From an uncultured Caulobacterales bacterium (lineage in GTDB: Bacteria > Pseudomonadota > Alphaproteobacteria > Caulobacterales > Maricaulaceae): DNA of 64,000 bases. The notes under the pieces were generated by a model. It did not search any database and was not told where the DNA came from. It saw nothing but the letters and a program-made list of their open reading frames with translations. Where the stretch lies: positions 62,001-126,000 of the forward strand of contig CALFUN010000017.1 in assembly GCA_937929915.1 (NCBI GenBank). The letters run 5' to 3'. Position 1 is the first letter of the stretch. Every line of letters starts with the position of its first letter. Shown here piece by piece: positions 54,532 through 63,313 of the stretch. Both the position numbers and the translations under genes were made by a program.

Positions 54532-54630
54532 AGACTGATACCTTTACACACACATTGCGCACAAAGCGCTTTCTATCTTCATATGGATAGTTACGGGCAC
54601 TTAGTAAAGGTACGCTTACAGATATTTAAT

Positions 54631-55842
54631 ATGGGAAGACTTAACCAATATCTCTTTAAAAAAGCGGCGATTAGCATTGGCGGGTTAGTGGTTTTTGCTT
54701 GCTGCGTGCTACTTTTAGAGCGTCTGTTGCGGATTTTTGAAGTTGTTACAACTTCAACAAACCCTGCCAGTGATGCCTCCACTATGATTATTAATTTGCT
54801 GCCATATTACCTGAGTATGGCCGTTCCTATGGCACTTTTACTTGGAATCATCATCACAGTCGACCGATTTAGCCGCTCTAGCGAATTAACCGCAGCGCTC
54901 GGGGCGGGTGTGTCTTTGACCCATATGACAAAGCCCTTTGTCTATCTTGCGATTATGCTCGCCATTCTAACGGTTTTCATTGAGGGCATATTACAGCCTG
55001 TTGGCCGGTATAATTACCGCAAAGTTGAAAGCCACATCAAACAAACCGCTTTTACAGCCGCCCTGCGGGAAGGCACATTTACACAAGTCGGAAATCGGAC
55101 ATTTTTTGCAGGAACAGATTTACCCGGCGCAGGGATTGGGCCGATTTTCATCTATGAACAAGTGATGGATGAACAAAAACAAACGGGTTTTCGCATTACA
55201 ACGGCGAATGAAGGCCAGCTTATTGTGCGAGAAAAGACAAATGAACCGGTCCTGCAACTTTCCGAAGGCAGCGGATTTCAAATTATAGATAATAATAAAC
55301 TCGACGGAAATATACGCTTTGGCGGCTCGACAATCGCAGGTGTCGCGAATGTAAAATCTTTCCGTATTCGCGGAGAAGATGAGCGCGAAATGACATCGCT
55401 GGAATTACTCAACAATCGAAATGGAGATCTTTTTCCTGCTGTCGAACCTAACGTCAATAATGCAATGTTACATTTACGCATCGCTAAATCGGTTGTCTTA
55501 TTGATCTTACCATTTATCGCTGTACCTTTTGGCTTAAATTACGGACGAAATCCGTCATCGGCGGGTATATTTGTAGGGGTTGTCTTTTTGGTGTCCCTAC
55601 AAAAAGCTTTGGAATTTGCACAGTCTTTAGGAGCCGCAGGTAAAATCCCGCCTTGGTCTGGCATATGGGGCATTGTTCTCGCTATTGCAATTTTTGCGCT
55701 TTATATTTTCCGTAAAAGCGCCTTTAAAATGGGCCAACCTCCTTTAACATCCATTTCGCATTGGATGACCCATATCGCTGGCAAATTTAGAGCTTTTCTG
55801 GCGAAATTAAGACCGCAGCCAGAAAGGATCGAGAATGTTTAA
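54631..55842 (+). CDS. lptF: LptF/YjgP-type permease subunit
   Basis: The 403-aa membrane protein belongs to the LptF/LptG (YjgP/YjgQ) family, whose known members form the transmembrane part of the ABC extractor that pulls LPS from the inner membrane. Three helices at the N terminus, a periplasmic beta-jellyroll (about 125-260) and three C-terminal helices are seen; the family motif LIKRYIF-like NQYLFKKAAISI and PMALLLGI are present. I chose the ATG at 54631 by homology; the frame is open to 54583. The gene lies in a sphingolipid locus, with no lptD, surA, pdxA or rsmA nearby, so it may be a paralogue for another lipid. Confidence 0.82.
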   Translation: MGRLNQYLFKKAAISIGGLVVFACCVLLLERLLRIFEVVTTSTNPASDASTMIINLLPYYLSMAVPMALLLGIIITVDRFSRSSELTAALGAGVSLTHMTKPFVYLAIMLAILTVFIEGILQPVGRYNYRKVESHIKQTAFTAALREGTFTQVGNRTFFAGTDLPGAGIGPIFIYEQVMDEQKQTGFRITTANEGQLIVREKTNEPVLQLSEGSGFQIIDNNKLDGNIRFGGSTIAGVANVKSFRIRGEDEREMTSLELLNNRNGDLFPAVEPNVNNAMLHLRIAKSVVLLILPFIAVPFGLNYGRNPSSAGIFVGVVFLVSLQKALEFAQSLGAAGKIPPWSGIWGIVLAIAIFALYIFRKSAFKMGQPPLTSISHWMTHIAGKFRAFLAKLRPQPERIENV

Positions 55843-56914
55843 ATTCGCGACTTATCTGTCTAAGATGTTCATATCTACATGGCTCATTGTCGTGTTTGGC
55901 TTTCTTATCTTGATTGGGCTGCTCGATAGCCTGGCCAATGGCGGAGACATTGTAGCTAGCGGCGAAGGTTTCCCAGGCACATTTAAATATATGTATCTAC
56001 GCGCCCCTGTTATTTTTGATAGAATTTTTGTTTTCACCCTCGTGGTCGCGATTTTATTGACCTATGTGAAGCTTATACGCCAGCATGAACTTGTCGCCCT
56101 GCTTGGCCTTGGCATTTCTGTACCTAAGCAAATCATGCTCCTAACCCCATCCGTTGTCGGGGCAGCCTTTCTATCTGTAACCTTTATCGACATCGCTATG
56201 GCGCCGGCCGTACGCTCATTACAAACTTGGGGTATTGGTGAGTATAAGATAAAAAATATTACGGCTGAAAACCCGCTTTGGCTCGAAGATAATGGACGTA
56301 TTATCAAAGCCAACACACGTTATAATTATAACACATTGGGGAATATCGAAATTTTCGAACGCAATAACACAGGTGAAGTCAAAAGTGTCATTTGGGCCGC
56401 TCGCGCGACATATATGAATGAGAATTGGCGGCTGGACGGCGTACGCACCATCACTGTCGAAGGGTCAAATGGGGAAAGCCGCAATGTTGAAGACCCTGTT
56501 GAATCTTATATGTGGATCACGCAACAAACGCCAAAATCCATTGCTCGCCTTGCCGCCGAACCTCGCGACTTATCTCTGGCGGAGATGCGTACATTTAGCC
56601 AGCGCGGTAATTCAGGCTCCAAGCCTCGCTTTGCCTATAGTTTCTGGCACGCCCACCGTATGACAAGACCCTTAGCGGCTTTAATATTGCTCCTATGCTG
56701 TGCAGGATTGATGCAGCGCACAGGCCGCGAGGACACAGGCGACAAAGCCCTCATTTTGGGCATTACACTTGGGTTTATTTTTCTGATTATTGACGGGGCT
56801 ATGGCGACATTTGCCGCTTCTGGCGGATTATCTGTCCTGCCCGCCATTGCCATGCCGCTCTTTGTCTTTGCGCTTCTGGGAAGCTTTCTGGTTATACGTA
56901 CAGAAAGCCTGTAG
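55835..56914 (+). CDS. lptG: LptG/YjgQ-type permease subunit
   Basis: The 359-aa protein pairs with the preceding gene, which it overlaps by 8 bp. It starts with FKFATYLSKMFISTWLIVVFG, the family pattern, and has six transmembrane segments with a periplasmic domain (about 120-265). With LptF it would form a channel that LptB energises; no lptB lies in the window. It is followed 5 bp later by the lipid kinase gene, which ties it to sphingolipid rather than LPS genes. Confidence 0.82.
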   Translation: MFKFATYLSKMFISTWLIVVFGFLILIGLLDSLANGGDIVASGEGFPGTFKYMYLRAPVIFDRIFVFTLVVAILLTYVKLIRQHELVALLGLGISVPKQIMLLTPSVVGAAFLSVTFIDIAMAPAVRSLQTWGIGEYKIKNITAENPLWLEDNGRIIKANTRYNYNTLGNIEIFERNNTGEVKSVIWAARATYMNENWRLDGVRTITVEGSNGESRNVEDPVESYMWITQQTPKSIARLAAEPRDLSLAEMRTFSQRGNSGSKPRFAYSFWHAHRMTRPLAALILLLCCAGLMQRTGREDTGDKALILGITLGFIFLIIDGAMATFAASGGLSVLPAIAMPLFVFALLGSFLVIRTESL

Positions 56915-56919
56915 CCTTC

Positions 56920-57849
56920 ATGACGGCATTGTTTATTGTCAATAACTCCTCCCAAGGCGTCGCTCGCAAAGGGTCAGTTCTGGCCCCTATCGCAAAGCGG
57001 CACGCGATTGAAGTTTACCACATAAATGATTTCACTGCCCTACCTCAAAAAGTATCTGAAACGCTCCAAAACCGCACAAGCAAAGTCTTTATTGAAGGCG
57101 GAGACGGAACCGTTCAAGGCGTATTAAGCGAATTTCTACGCCAATCAAACATTACGGCTAATCTGCCCAAATTTGCCCTTATCGCAGGCGGCATGACCAA
57201 CCAAGTGGCCAAAAATATCGGACTTAAACCCGCTTTAATTCAAGCAGCATTAAAAGATGAGTTATCTACAATTCAAATACCGCTTTTAAACATTCAAACA
57301 CGCAGTTCAGACTCGCAAACCATGCAGACTTATTACGGATTTTTATTCTCAACAGGCGCGGTACCAATGGTAACAGAATATACGAAATCTAAATTACACA
57401 AGCGCGGCATTGGCGGCTCGCTGGCTGTTGCAGGCGGCATCCTAAAAGGTATCTCCAAAAATAATGGCGATGTTTTATACCCGACCCCGATTAAATTGCA
57501 GCTCAGTCACCCTAATGTGAGTCTCGATAAGCCCCATATCGGTACAGTTTTGACGACCTTACCGAGCCTAATTCTGGGATTTGATCCCTTTTGGGGAACA
57601 GATAACGCCCCGTTGCGCCTGACCTATGTTGATGAAGCTTATCGTGGGCTGTACCGCAATGTCGCAAGCCTTTGGGCCGGTAGAAAGCACAAAGATCGCA
57701 GCCAAGACGGGCTACAAAGCTGGAATATCGACCGTATTGACTATGAATATAATGGCCCTTGCGTTTTAGATGGCGAACCAATTAAAAGTCCGTCAGGACA
57801 TTTTACAATTACGGCCAGCCAAGCTCTCACCTTTCTGCAAGCGCGGTAA
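56920..57849 (+). CDS. cpgB: Diacylglycerol-kinase-fold lipid kinase, ceramide-kinase-like
   Basis: The 309-aa protein has the DAGK catalytic fold: VFIEGGDGTVQGVL (nucleotide-binding GGDGT at 60-64) and the GGMTN loop at 90-94, followed by C-terminal strands with CVLDGEPI. In Caulobacter a ceramide kinase (CpgB) of this distinct bacterial type lies next to serine palmitoyltransferase and phosphorylates ceramide in the path to ceramide phosphoglycerate. Position and fold make this the likely homologue. It starts 5 bp after lptG. A plain lipid kinase for diacylglycerol is the alternative. Confidence 0.7.
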   Translation: MTALFIVNNSSQGVARKGSVLAPIAKRHAIEVYHINDFTALPQKVSETLQNRTSKVFIEGGDGTVQGVLSEFLRQSNITANLPKFALIAGGMTNQVAKNIGLKPALIQAALKDELSTIQIPLLNIQTRSSDSQTMQTYYGFLFSTGAVPMVTEYTKSKLHKRGIGGSLAVAGGILKGISKNNGDVLYPTPIKLQLSHPNVSLDKPHIGTVLTTLPSLILGFDPFWGTDNAPLRLTYVDEAYRGLYRNVASLWAGRKHKDRSQDGLQSWNIDRIDYEYNGPCVLDGEPIKSPSGHFTITASQALTFLQAR

Positions 57850-57856
57850 TCACGCT

Positions 57857-58774
57857 ATGAACACCGCGATTTATGATATTATAAGTTCCGAGACATTAGA
57901 CCCGCCCGCGCGCGTCACAGCCGTCATAGACATTATAAAAACCCGCCATGCAGACCGCATAGAAGCATTTATCTATTATGGCTCCTCTTTACGAGAATTG
58001 GATAATCCAGAAAAAATGCTCGACTTTTATGTTCTGGTTGATAGCTACCGCAAAACCCATAAAAACCCGATACGAGCGGTGTTAAACAAACTCATTCCGC
58101 CTGCAGTATATTACCTTGAGCACACCAATGAAGGTAATATTGTAAGCACATGTAAATACTCTATTTTATCTCTATCTGATTTTGAAAAAAAATGCGGTAA
58201 AGCGGCATTATTATCGCAAGTTTGGGGACGATTTTCACAGCCTTGTATCTTACTAGGCGCGCGCAATACCACCGCGCGAGACCGAATTTTCAAAGCCCGT
58301 GTGAAAGCTGTTGAATATATGGCCGCGCAGACCGCCCCGCTTATCGAGGCCAAGACACGGGCCGCAGACTTTTGGGGGCGCGGGTTTTATGAGAGTTACC
58401 GCACGGAAATCCGCCCCGAAAGCTCTGTTGGCCGCGCGGCTGAAATCGTAGCTAAGTTTGAAACACGCTATAATGCCCTCACCGCAGCACTTTACGGCGC
58501 GCCTGATGAGAATGGATTTTTTGATATACCGCAAAGCAATCACGGCGCCTGCAGGCGTAAATGGTGGCTCAGGCGCTGTATCGGCAAACCTGTCGCCGCT
58601 ATCCGTATCATTAATAGCGCGGCTACATTTGATGGCGGGCTAGATTATATTCTGCGCAAGGTCAAAAACCACTCTGGCGTCAGCTTGCACCCAACCAAAT
58701 TCCAGCGCAAACACCCCGTAATCTGCTCACCCATACTAGCTTGGAAATTATGGCGGATGGGGGCATTTGGGTAG
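57857..58774 (+). CDS. Tam41-like nucleotidyltransferase, probable headgroup enzyme
   Basis: The 305-aa product has a nucleotidyltransferase core with the pattern of Tam41/CDP-diacylglycerol synthase: YYGSSLRELDNPEKMLDFYVLVD (G42-S-S, then D57 and D62), followed by TH-NPIRAVLNKLIPPAVYYLE. The ATG at 57857, 7 bp after the kinase, is preferred over an upstream in-frame one inside it. Tam41 makes CDP-DAG in mitochondria; here, following a ceramide kinase, the substrate may be ceramide phosphate, giving a CDP-activated lipid. CpgC of Caulobacter occupies a like position, but I cannot confirm homology. Confidence 0.65.
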   Translation: MNTAIYDIISSETLDPPARVTAVIDIIKTRHADRIEAFIYYGSSLRELDNPEKMLDFYVLVDSYRKTHKNPIRAVLNKLIPPAVYYLEHTNEGNIVSTCKYSILSLSDFEKKCGKAALLSQVWGRFSQPCILLGARNTTARDRIFKARVKAVEYMAAQTAPLIEAKTRAADFWGRGFYESYRTEIRPESSVGRAAEIVAKFETRYNALTAALYGAPDENGFFDIPQSNHGACRRKWWLRRCIGKPVAAIRIINSAATFDGGLDYILRKVKNHSGVSLHPTKFQRKHPVICSPILAWKLWRMGAFG

Positions 58775-58912
58775 GATACGAGCCAAGCTTACAACATAAC
58801 AACCGATGTGAGTAAATCTTAGAAAATGAACGTTAACTCAGTGCTTTACATTGAGGTGTCGGTTTAACGGGTCAATGCCATAGCAGATTAAAGCACGCCA
58901 GACCAATCGGCC

Positions 58913-60145
58913 CTACTCTGCCGCTTGCATCTTTGCGGCCATGGCCTGCATCATGCTGCCTTGATTATCTTTCAAACCTTGGAAGGCAGACAGGATGGCA
59001 TTGATGTCCGTTTCGCTATGGGCCGCGGAGAGGCTAATCCGTAACAGGCTAGAACTTTGCGGGGTACCAGGCGGAACAGCAAGGTTCACATAAACGCCAT
59101 TCTCCATCAGCCAATTCCACTCCATAGCCGCAACAGCCTCATTCGGACGGCGCACGGCAATCACAGGGCTAGCTGCTGCGCAAAGATCATAGCCCATCTC
59201 TGACAGGCCTTTATGGAGCTGTTCGGCACGGCTTGTGAGGTTGTCTCGCAAATAACCGCCTTGTTTAATCTTACTGACCGCAGCCAGAGCCGCAGACACA
59301 TTGGACGGCGTTGGCGAGGCCGTAAACATATAGGGGCGCATAACTTTGCGTGTGATTTCAAATTCAGGGTGAATAGAGGCACAAAATCCGCCAATCGAAG
59401 CTAAGGATTTTGAAAATGTGCTTGAGATAAAATCGACTTTATCAAGAACGCCCTGTGCCTCGGCAATCCCGCAGCCCGTTGGGCCAAACACGCCATAGCT
59501 ATGGGCTTCGTCAATATAGAGATAGCCGCCATGACGGTGCGTTACATCTAAAAATTCATCAATCGGGGCAATATCGCCAAACATGGAATACATGCCTTCA
59601 ATGACAACCAAGGCGTTACCGCCTTCAATCTCGCCTTGGCGGCGTAATCGCTTGTCCAAATCTTCGGGTGAATTATGACGGAAACGAATTGTCGAAGCGT
59701 TTGTTAATCGTGTACCGTCAATAATGCAGGCATGGGCATCGGCGTCCATAAAGATGACATCCTTATCGCCTGCAAGACCTGAAATCGCTGCAAGATTTGT
59801 TTGATACCCCGTTGAAAACACAATGCAGCTTGGCATACCCAAATGCTCGGAAATCGCTTTTTCAAGATCGACATGCTCCGTATATGTACCATTGGCAATC
59901 CGCGAACCTGTTGTACCTGTACCGTGATTATCAATCGCGGTTTTGGCCGCTTCAACACAATCTGCATCAAAAGTTAGGCCTAGGTAATTATTTGTCCCCG
60001 CCAGCAAGATTTCACGATTGCCAATCCGTCCGCGTGTCGCGCTGATAATATCATCAAATTTCACCCCTAGCGCATCTTGGCCGATTTTCATCATCATATC
60101 GACGCGCGCCTGTAGCGGGGCATATTTATCAAAAAGCTGTGTCAC
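58913..60145 (-). CDS. spt: Serine palmitoyltransferase
   Basis: The 410-aa alpha-oxoamine synthase condenses serine with an acyl thioester to 3-ketosphinganine, the first step of sphingolipid synthesis. The PLP lysine is K246 in STFSKSLASIGGF; LAGTNNYLGLTFD, HGTGTTGSRIANG, FMDADAHACIIDG and IDEAHSYGVFGPTG are family marks. The ACP gene 12 bp upstream distinguishes this from KBL or BioF, as do the ceramide genes around it. Bacterial SPT is a soluble homodimer with no membrane helix, which agrees with this sequence. The 138 bp downstream (58775-58912) lie between convergent genes. Confidence 0.9.
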   Translation of the reverse strand: MTQLFDKYAPLQARVDMMMKIGQDALGVKFDDIISATRGRIGNREILLAGTNNYLGLTFDADCVEAAKTAIDNHGTGTTGSRIANGTYTEHVDLEKAISEHLGMPSCIVFSTGYQTNLAAISGLAGDKDVIFMDADAHACIIDGTRLTNASTIRFRHNSPEDLDKRLRRQGEIEGGNALVVIEGMYSMFGDIAPIDEFLDVTHRHGGYLYIDEAHSYGVFGPTGCGIAEAQGVLDKVDFISSTFSKSLASIGGFCASIHPEFEITRKVMRPYMFTASPTPSNVSAALAAVSKIKQGGYLRDNLTSRAEQLHKGLSEMGYDLCAAASPVIAVRRPNEAVAAMEWNWLMENGVYVNLAVPPGTPQSSSLLRISLSAAHSETDINAILSAFQGLKDNQGSMMQAMAAKMQAAE

Positions 60146-60157
60146 GCAATGAGTTCC

Positions 60158-60412
60158 TTAATTTTCAGCAGTCAATTCTTTAATTGCATTGCCAAGTTCC
60201 CCAACCGTTTTAATGTCAGACACCATCTCCATTGGAATAGAAATATCATAATGGTCTTCTAGTCCCATAATAATATCAAATACAGCCGTACTGTCGACCT
60301 CAAGGTCAGACATAATACCGCTAGAGCGGTTAATTGGATGATTTTTCGGATTATATGGTTTTAGCAATTCACAAATCTTATTGTAAATTTCATCATCGCT
60401 AGGGTGGGACAT
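60158..60412 (-). CDS. Acyl carrier protein for sphingolipid synthesis
   Basis: The 84-aa protein has the phosphopantetheine site S41 in LEVDSTAVFDIIMGLED, with helices typical of ACPs. It lies between spt and the SDR gene, 12 and 6 bp away, and corresponds to the dedicated ACP of the Caulobacter locus that feeds acyl chains to SPT. It is distinct from general fatty-acid AcpP, whose motif is usually DSLD/E. Confidence 0.88.
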   Translation of the reverse strand: MSHPSDDEIYNKICELLKPYNPKNHPINRSSGIMSDLEVDSTAVFDIIMGLEDHYDISIPMEMVSDIKTVGELGNAIKELTAEN

Positions 60413-60418
60413 GACGGC

Positions 60419-61345
60419 TTAATCTTTCTTATAAGAGGCGGCGGTAATGCGCAAAGCCTCTATCATTGGCGTGGGATTATCAATTTCATCGGCGCTTGTC
60501 CAATCAGGATAACGAAATTCCCGCAATTTCCCGAGGGTTAAATGCCCAACCCCAAAGGCTCTTGAGCTAACAGACGTTATCGCGGCAACGGGCTTCATAA
60601 TAAATATCGGTATAGGCAATATGCGCACAGGGCGCTCTAGGGCTTGCGAAGCAAAGGCCGCAAAGTCTTCCCACGACATTTTAGAAATCGTGGACGGGGA
60701 AACTATCCTGTCATCATAGGCCCCATTCACAGCATTTCCAACAATATCTCGTGTGAGATCATTCACATAAGTCATTGATAGATTGATATTTTTCCACTCA
60801 CCCCCCGCGACAGGCAATAGACCTTTTTTCAACATAGAAAATATTGGCCTAGTTGCCATATCATTCGGGCCAAATATAGCGGGCGCGCGAATAATGGCGA
60901 GCTTCCCGTAAGTATAGGCTTGCTTAACCGCAAGCTCGCCCGCATATTTTGACGCAGAATAGCCGCTTAATTCTGGTTGCCGCGCAGCGATTGAGGACAA
61001 TAAAATAAAGCGCGAGACTTTGGCAGTCTGCGCAGCTTGCGCGATTTGCCTCGCTCCCTCCGCATTAATAGCCATAAACTCAGCAAGCGTGCGGGCTTTG
61101 ATAAGCCCTGCCAGATGAATGACGCAATCAGTATCTTTGGCCCAGCCTGATAGCGCATTATGAAAATCACTTTGCAAATCACCTTGAAATAGCGTCAGGG
61201 CAGGATGCGCGCGCAGCTCAGGCGGTAGCTTATTGGGTGAACGGATAAGGGCATTCACTTTATGCCCTTTACCGAGCAGTGCTTTGAGTAAATGCTGACC
61301 TAAAAACCCTGTTGCACCTGTAAGAGCAATTTTCACCTTAGCCAA
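60419..61345 (-). CDS. cerR: Extended SDR, probable ceramide reductase
   Basis: The 308-aa NAD(P)-dependent epimerase/dehydratase-type enzyme has the Rossmann motif ALTGATGFLGQHLL and the Tyr-x3-Lys pair in GYSASKYAGELAV. In Caulobacter the corresponding gene, in the same order after the ACP, encodes CerR, which reduces the keto group of the ceramide (3-ketoceramide to dihydroceramide). Length fits. The order ligase-SDR-ACP-SPT on one strand, with gaps of 6-12 bp, supports one transcript. Confidence 0.82.
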   Translation of the reverse strand: MAKVKIALTGATGFLGQHLLKALLGKGHKVNALIRSPNKLPPELRAHPALTLFQGDLQSDFHNALSGWAKDTDCVIHLAGLIKARTLAEFMAINAEGARQIAQAAQTAKVSRFILLSSIAARQPELSGYSASKYAGELAVKQAYTYGKLAIIRAPAIFGPNDMATRPIFSMLKKGLLPVAGGEWKNINLSMTYVNDLTRDIVGNAVNGAYDDRIVSPSTISKMSWEDFAAFASQALERPVRILPIPIFIMKPVAAITSVSSRAFGVGHLTLGKLREFRYPDWTSADEIDNPTPMIEALRITAASYKKD

Positions 61346-61354
61346 CCAATGATG

Positions 61355-63106
61355 TTACCCTGCGCCGTGGGTGACAATTTGCAAAGGCGTTTCATTTTGC
61401 AGGTCAATGATCTCCCCTTTAAGGTATTTCGCCTTAACGCGCGCGCGGGAGAGCTTACCTGACGAAGTAATAATCATTGTGCTGCGCGGTACGAGCTGTA
61501 ATTTCACAGGCACGCCAACTTCAAGCCGGATCGCCCCCATAACAGTCTTGTAAATCTCATCAAGCAGTTTTGGATCACGTGTCCGGCATTCGAGCAACAG
61601 CATAATCTCTTTTTCATCGCCCACACCGCCCATAGCAAAAGAACAGGCTCGCCCGCAGCGATGCGGCGCGGCAGCTTGCGCGGCCCATTCAATATCTTGC
61701 GGCCAAATATTACGGCCATGCCATAAAATAAGATCTTTAAAACGGCCCGTTACGACAAGTTGATTATCGAGCCAATAACCCAAATCTCCTGTATCAAGCC
61801 AACCATCTTTACTAAATGAGGCCTCTGTTGCTTGGCTATTGCGGAAATACCCCGGCGAAACGGACGGGCCTTTCAGGCAAATGCGTCCGACTTTATTCTC
61901 TTCTAGGACATTATCATCAAAATCGCGAATTTCGATCGTATGATCGGGCAAAACCGTGCCGCAAGCCACAAATGTACGGCGGTCTTCAAGCGGCGTTATA
62001 TCTGTTGCCGTAACAGCTTCCGATGTACGCGTATAACGGCCCATATCAATCGTATGTTTTAATAAGCCCTGTCCCAAAGGCGCAAATGTCGCCGCCAATG
62101 TTGTTTCCGCCAGACCGTAACTTGGCGTAAATGCGCCTTGAGAGAAGCCCATTGTGCCAAATAACTCTTGAAACTCCGTCAAAGGCTCTGGACGCACCAT
62201 ATCACCACCAATACCGGCCGCCCGCCAGCTTGAGAGATCAAGCTCGCGGTCCTCGCGCCAGCGGCGCACACATAGCTCATATCCAAATGTCGGTGAATAA
62301 GACAAAGTCCCTTTATGATCGGAAATCAGTTGCAACCAAGAAATCGGACGACGCGTGAAATCTTGGGGATCGATATAATCAACACTAAGCTGGCACATGA
62401 GCGGTGTGAGCATAAAGCCAATCAGGCCCATATCGTGATAGAGCGGCAACCAGCTTGTCGCGCGGTCACTTTCAACTACTTTTAGGCCATGCTTGGAAAT
62501 ACCATGGCAATTTGCGGATACAGAAGCTTGTGTACCGATAATGCCTTTGGGCGAACTTGAGCTACCTGATGAATATTGAATATAGCACAGATCATCTGCG
62601 CCAAATGGGCGAATCGATGACCCCATTGGCAAATTATCCAGCTCATCAAATGTCATGACGGGAATCGCTTGATCGTTTAGCGCAGAACTCATAATCGGTT
62701 CCATTGTCGCTGGGCAAAATAGCGCGTGGAAATCTCCCGTATCGGCCATACGCTGTAATTGGCGCTCATATGATCCGCGCCCGCCAAGCGTTACAGGCAG
62801 CGGCAACGGCGCAGGTACAAGCCCCGCATATTGGCAGGCAAAAAATACAATAGCAAAATCAGGTGTAGAGACAGCCGCAAGGCCTATACGGGCGTTTTTA
62901 GGAGCAAATTTGACCAAACGCTTGGCTAAAACCAACGCCTTTTCACGCAAATCTTTATAGGTCAGAACCGTTTTAAGCTCGGCCTTGCCTGTAAAATAAT
63001 TCAGACCTGTTTCACACGTCGCAGCGTAATCTAAGGCATCACATAAGGTTGGAAAATCGCCATATCGAATAGCTTTGCCGCGCGCAATAGGTGTTGGCTC
63101 GATCAT
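61355..63106 (-). CDS. Acyl-activating enzyme (ANL superfamily, fatty-acyl-AMP/ACP ligase)
   Basis: The 583-aa enzyme is an adenylate-forming ligase: P-loop YIQYSSGSSSSPKGIIG (175-191), then YGLAETTLA, the LDTGDLGYW signature and the hinge GRFKDLILWHGRN. The overall length and the insertion before the hinge are like fatty-acyl-AMP ligases, which load acyl-AMP onto ACP without CoA. It is first in the minus-strand operon before cerR, ACP and spt, so it probably activates the acyl chain for the dedicated ACP, or for ceramide synthase. Confidence 0.85.
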   Translation of the reverse strand: MIEPTPIARGKAIRYGDFPTLCDALDYAATCETGLNYFTGKAELKTVLTYKDLREKALVLAKRLVKFAPKNARIGLAAVSTPDFAIVFFACQYAGLVPAPLPLPVTLGGRGSYERQLQRMADTGDFHALFCPATMEPIMSSALNDQAIPVMTFDELDNLPMGSSIRPFGADDLCYIQYSSGSSSSPKGIIGTQASVSANCHGISKHGLKVVESDRATSWLPLYHDMGLIGFMLTPLMCQLSVDYIDPQDFTRRPISWLQLISDHKGTLSYSPTFGYELCVRRWREDRELDLSSWRAAGIGGDMVRPEPLTEFQELFGTMGFSQGAFTPSYGLAETTLAATFAPLGQGLLKHTIDMGRYTRTSEAVTATDITPLEDRRTFVACGTVLPDHTIEIRDFDDNVLEENKVGRICLKGPSVSPGYFRNSQATEASFSKDGWLDTGDLGYWLDNQLVVTGRFKDLILWHGRNIWPQDIEWAAQAAAPHRCGRACSFAMGGVGDEKEIMLLLECRTRDPKLLDEIYKTVMGAIRLEVGVPVKLQLVPRSTMIITSSGKLSRARVKAKYLKGEIIDLQNETPLQIVTHGAG

Positions 63107-63222
63107 TTTTACATCCTATTTGAACGAGCGTGGGGCGCTCTGTCACAAACTGTTAACTATAAAAGGTTCCCAATTCGTAAATTATCACCTAGCATAAAAT
63201 TTACAGAGGCCATTTCACGCTA

Positions 63223-63239
63223 TGTAACACTTTGTAACA
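63223..63239. repeat. Direct repeat TGTAACA x2 in the upstream region of the spt operon
   Basis: Two copies of TGTAACA lie at 63223-63229 and 63233-63239, starts 10 bp apart (one helical turn), about 117 bp upstream of the ligase start. On the minus strand TTGTTAC read with a 17-bp spacer from TGAAAT could be a weak promoter. A small hairpin, GAGCG/CGCTC at 63126-63140, lies closer to the start. Confidence 0.3.
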
Positions 63240-63313
63240 AATTACGGTTTTATAATTAGAGGGCTTCCTATAATTTCCAAACATAAAGTCAAGAGTTTCG
63301 CCCGAATAAGGGC

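Noticed and set aside
58775-58912. Terminator between the Tam41-like gene and spt
   Set aside because: I looked for a stem followed by a T-run on either strand and found none convincing.
63126-63140. GAGCG/CGCTC hairpin in front of the acyl ligase gene
   Set aside because: A five-base stem without T-run is weak as terminator or attenuator; mentioned only in the entry for the direct repeat.
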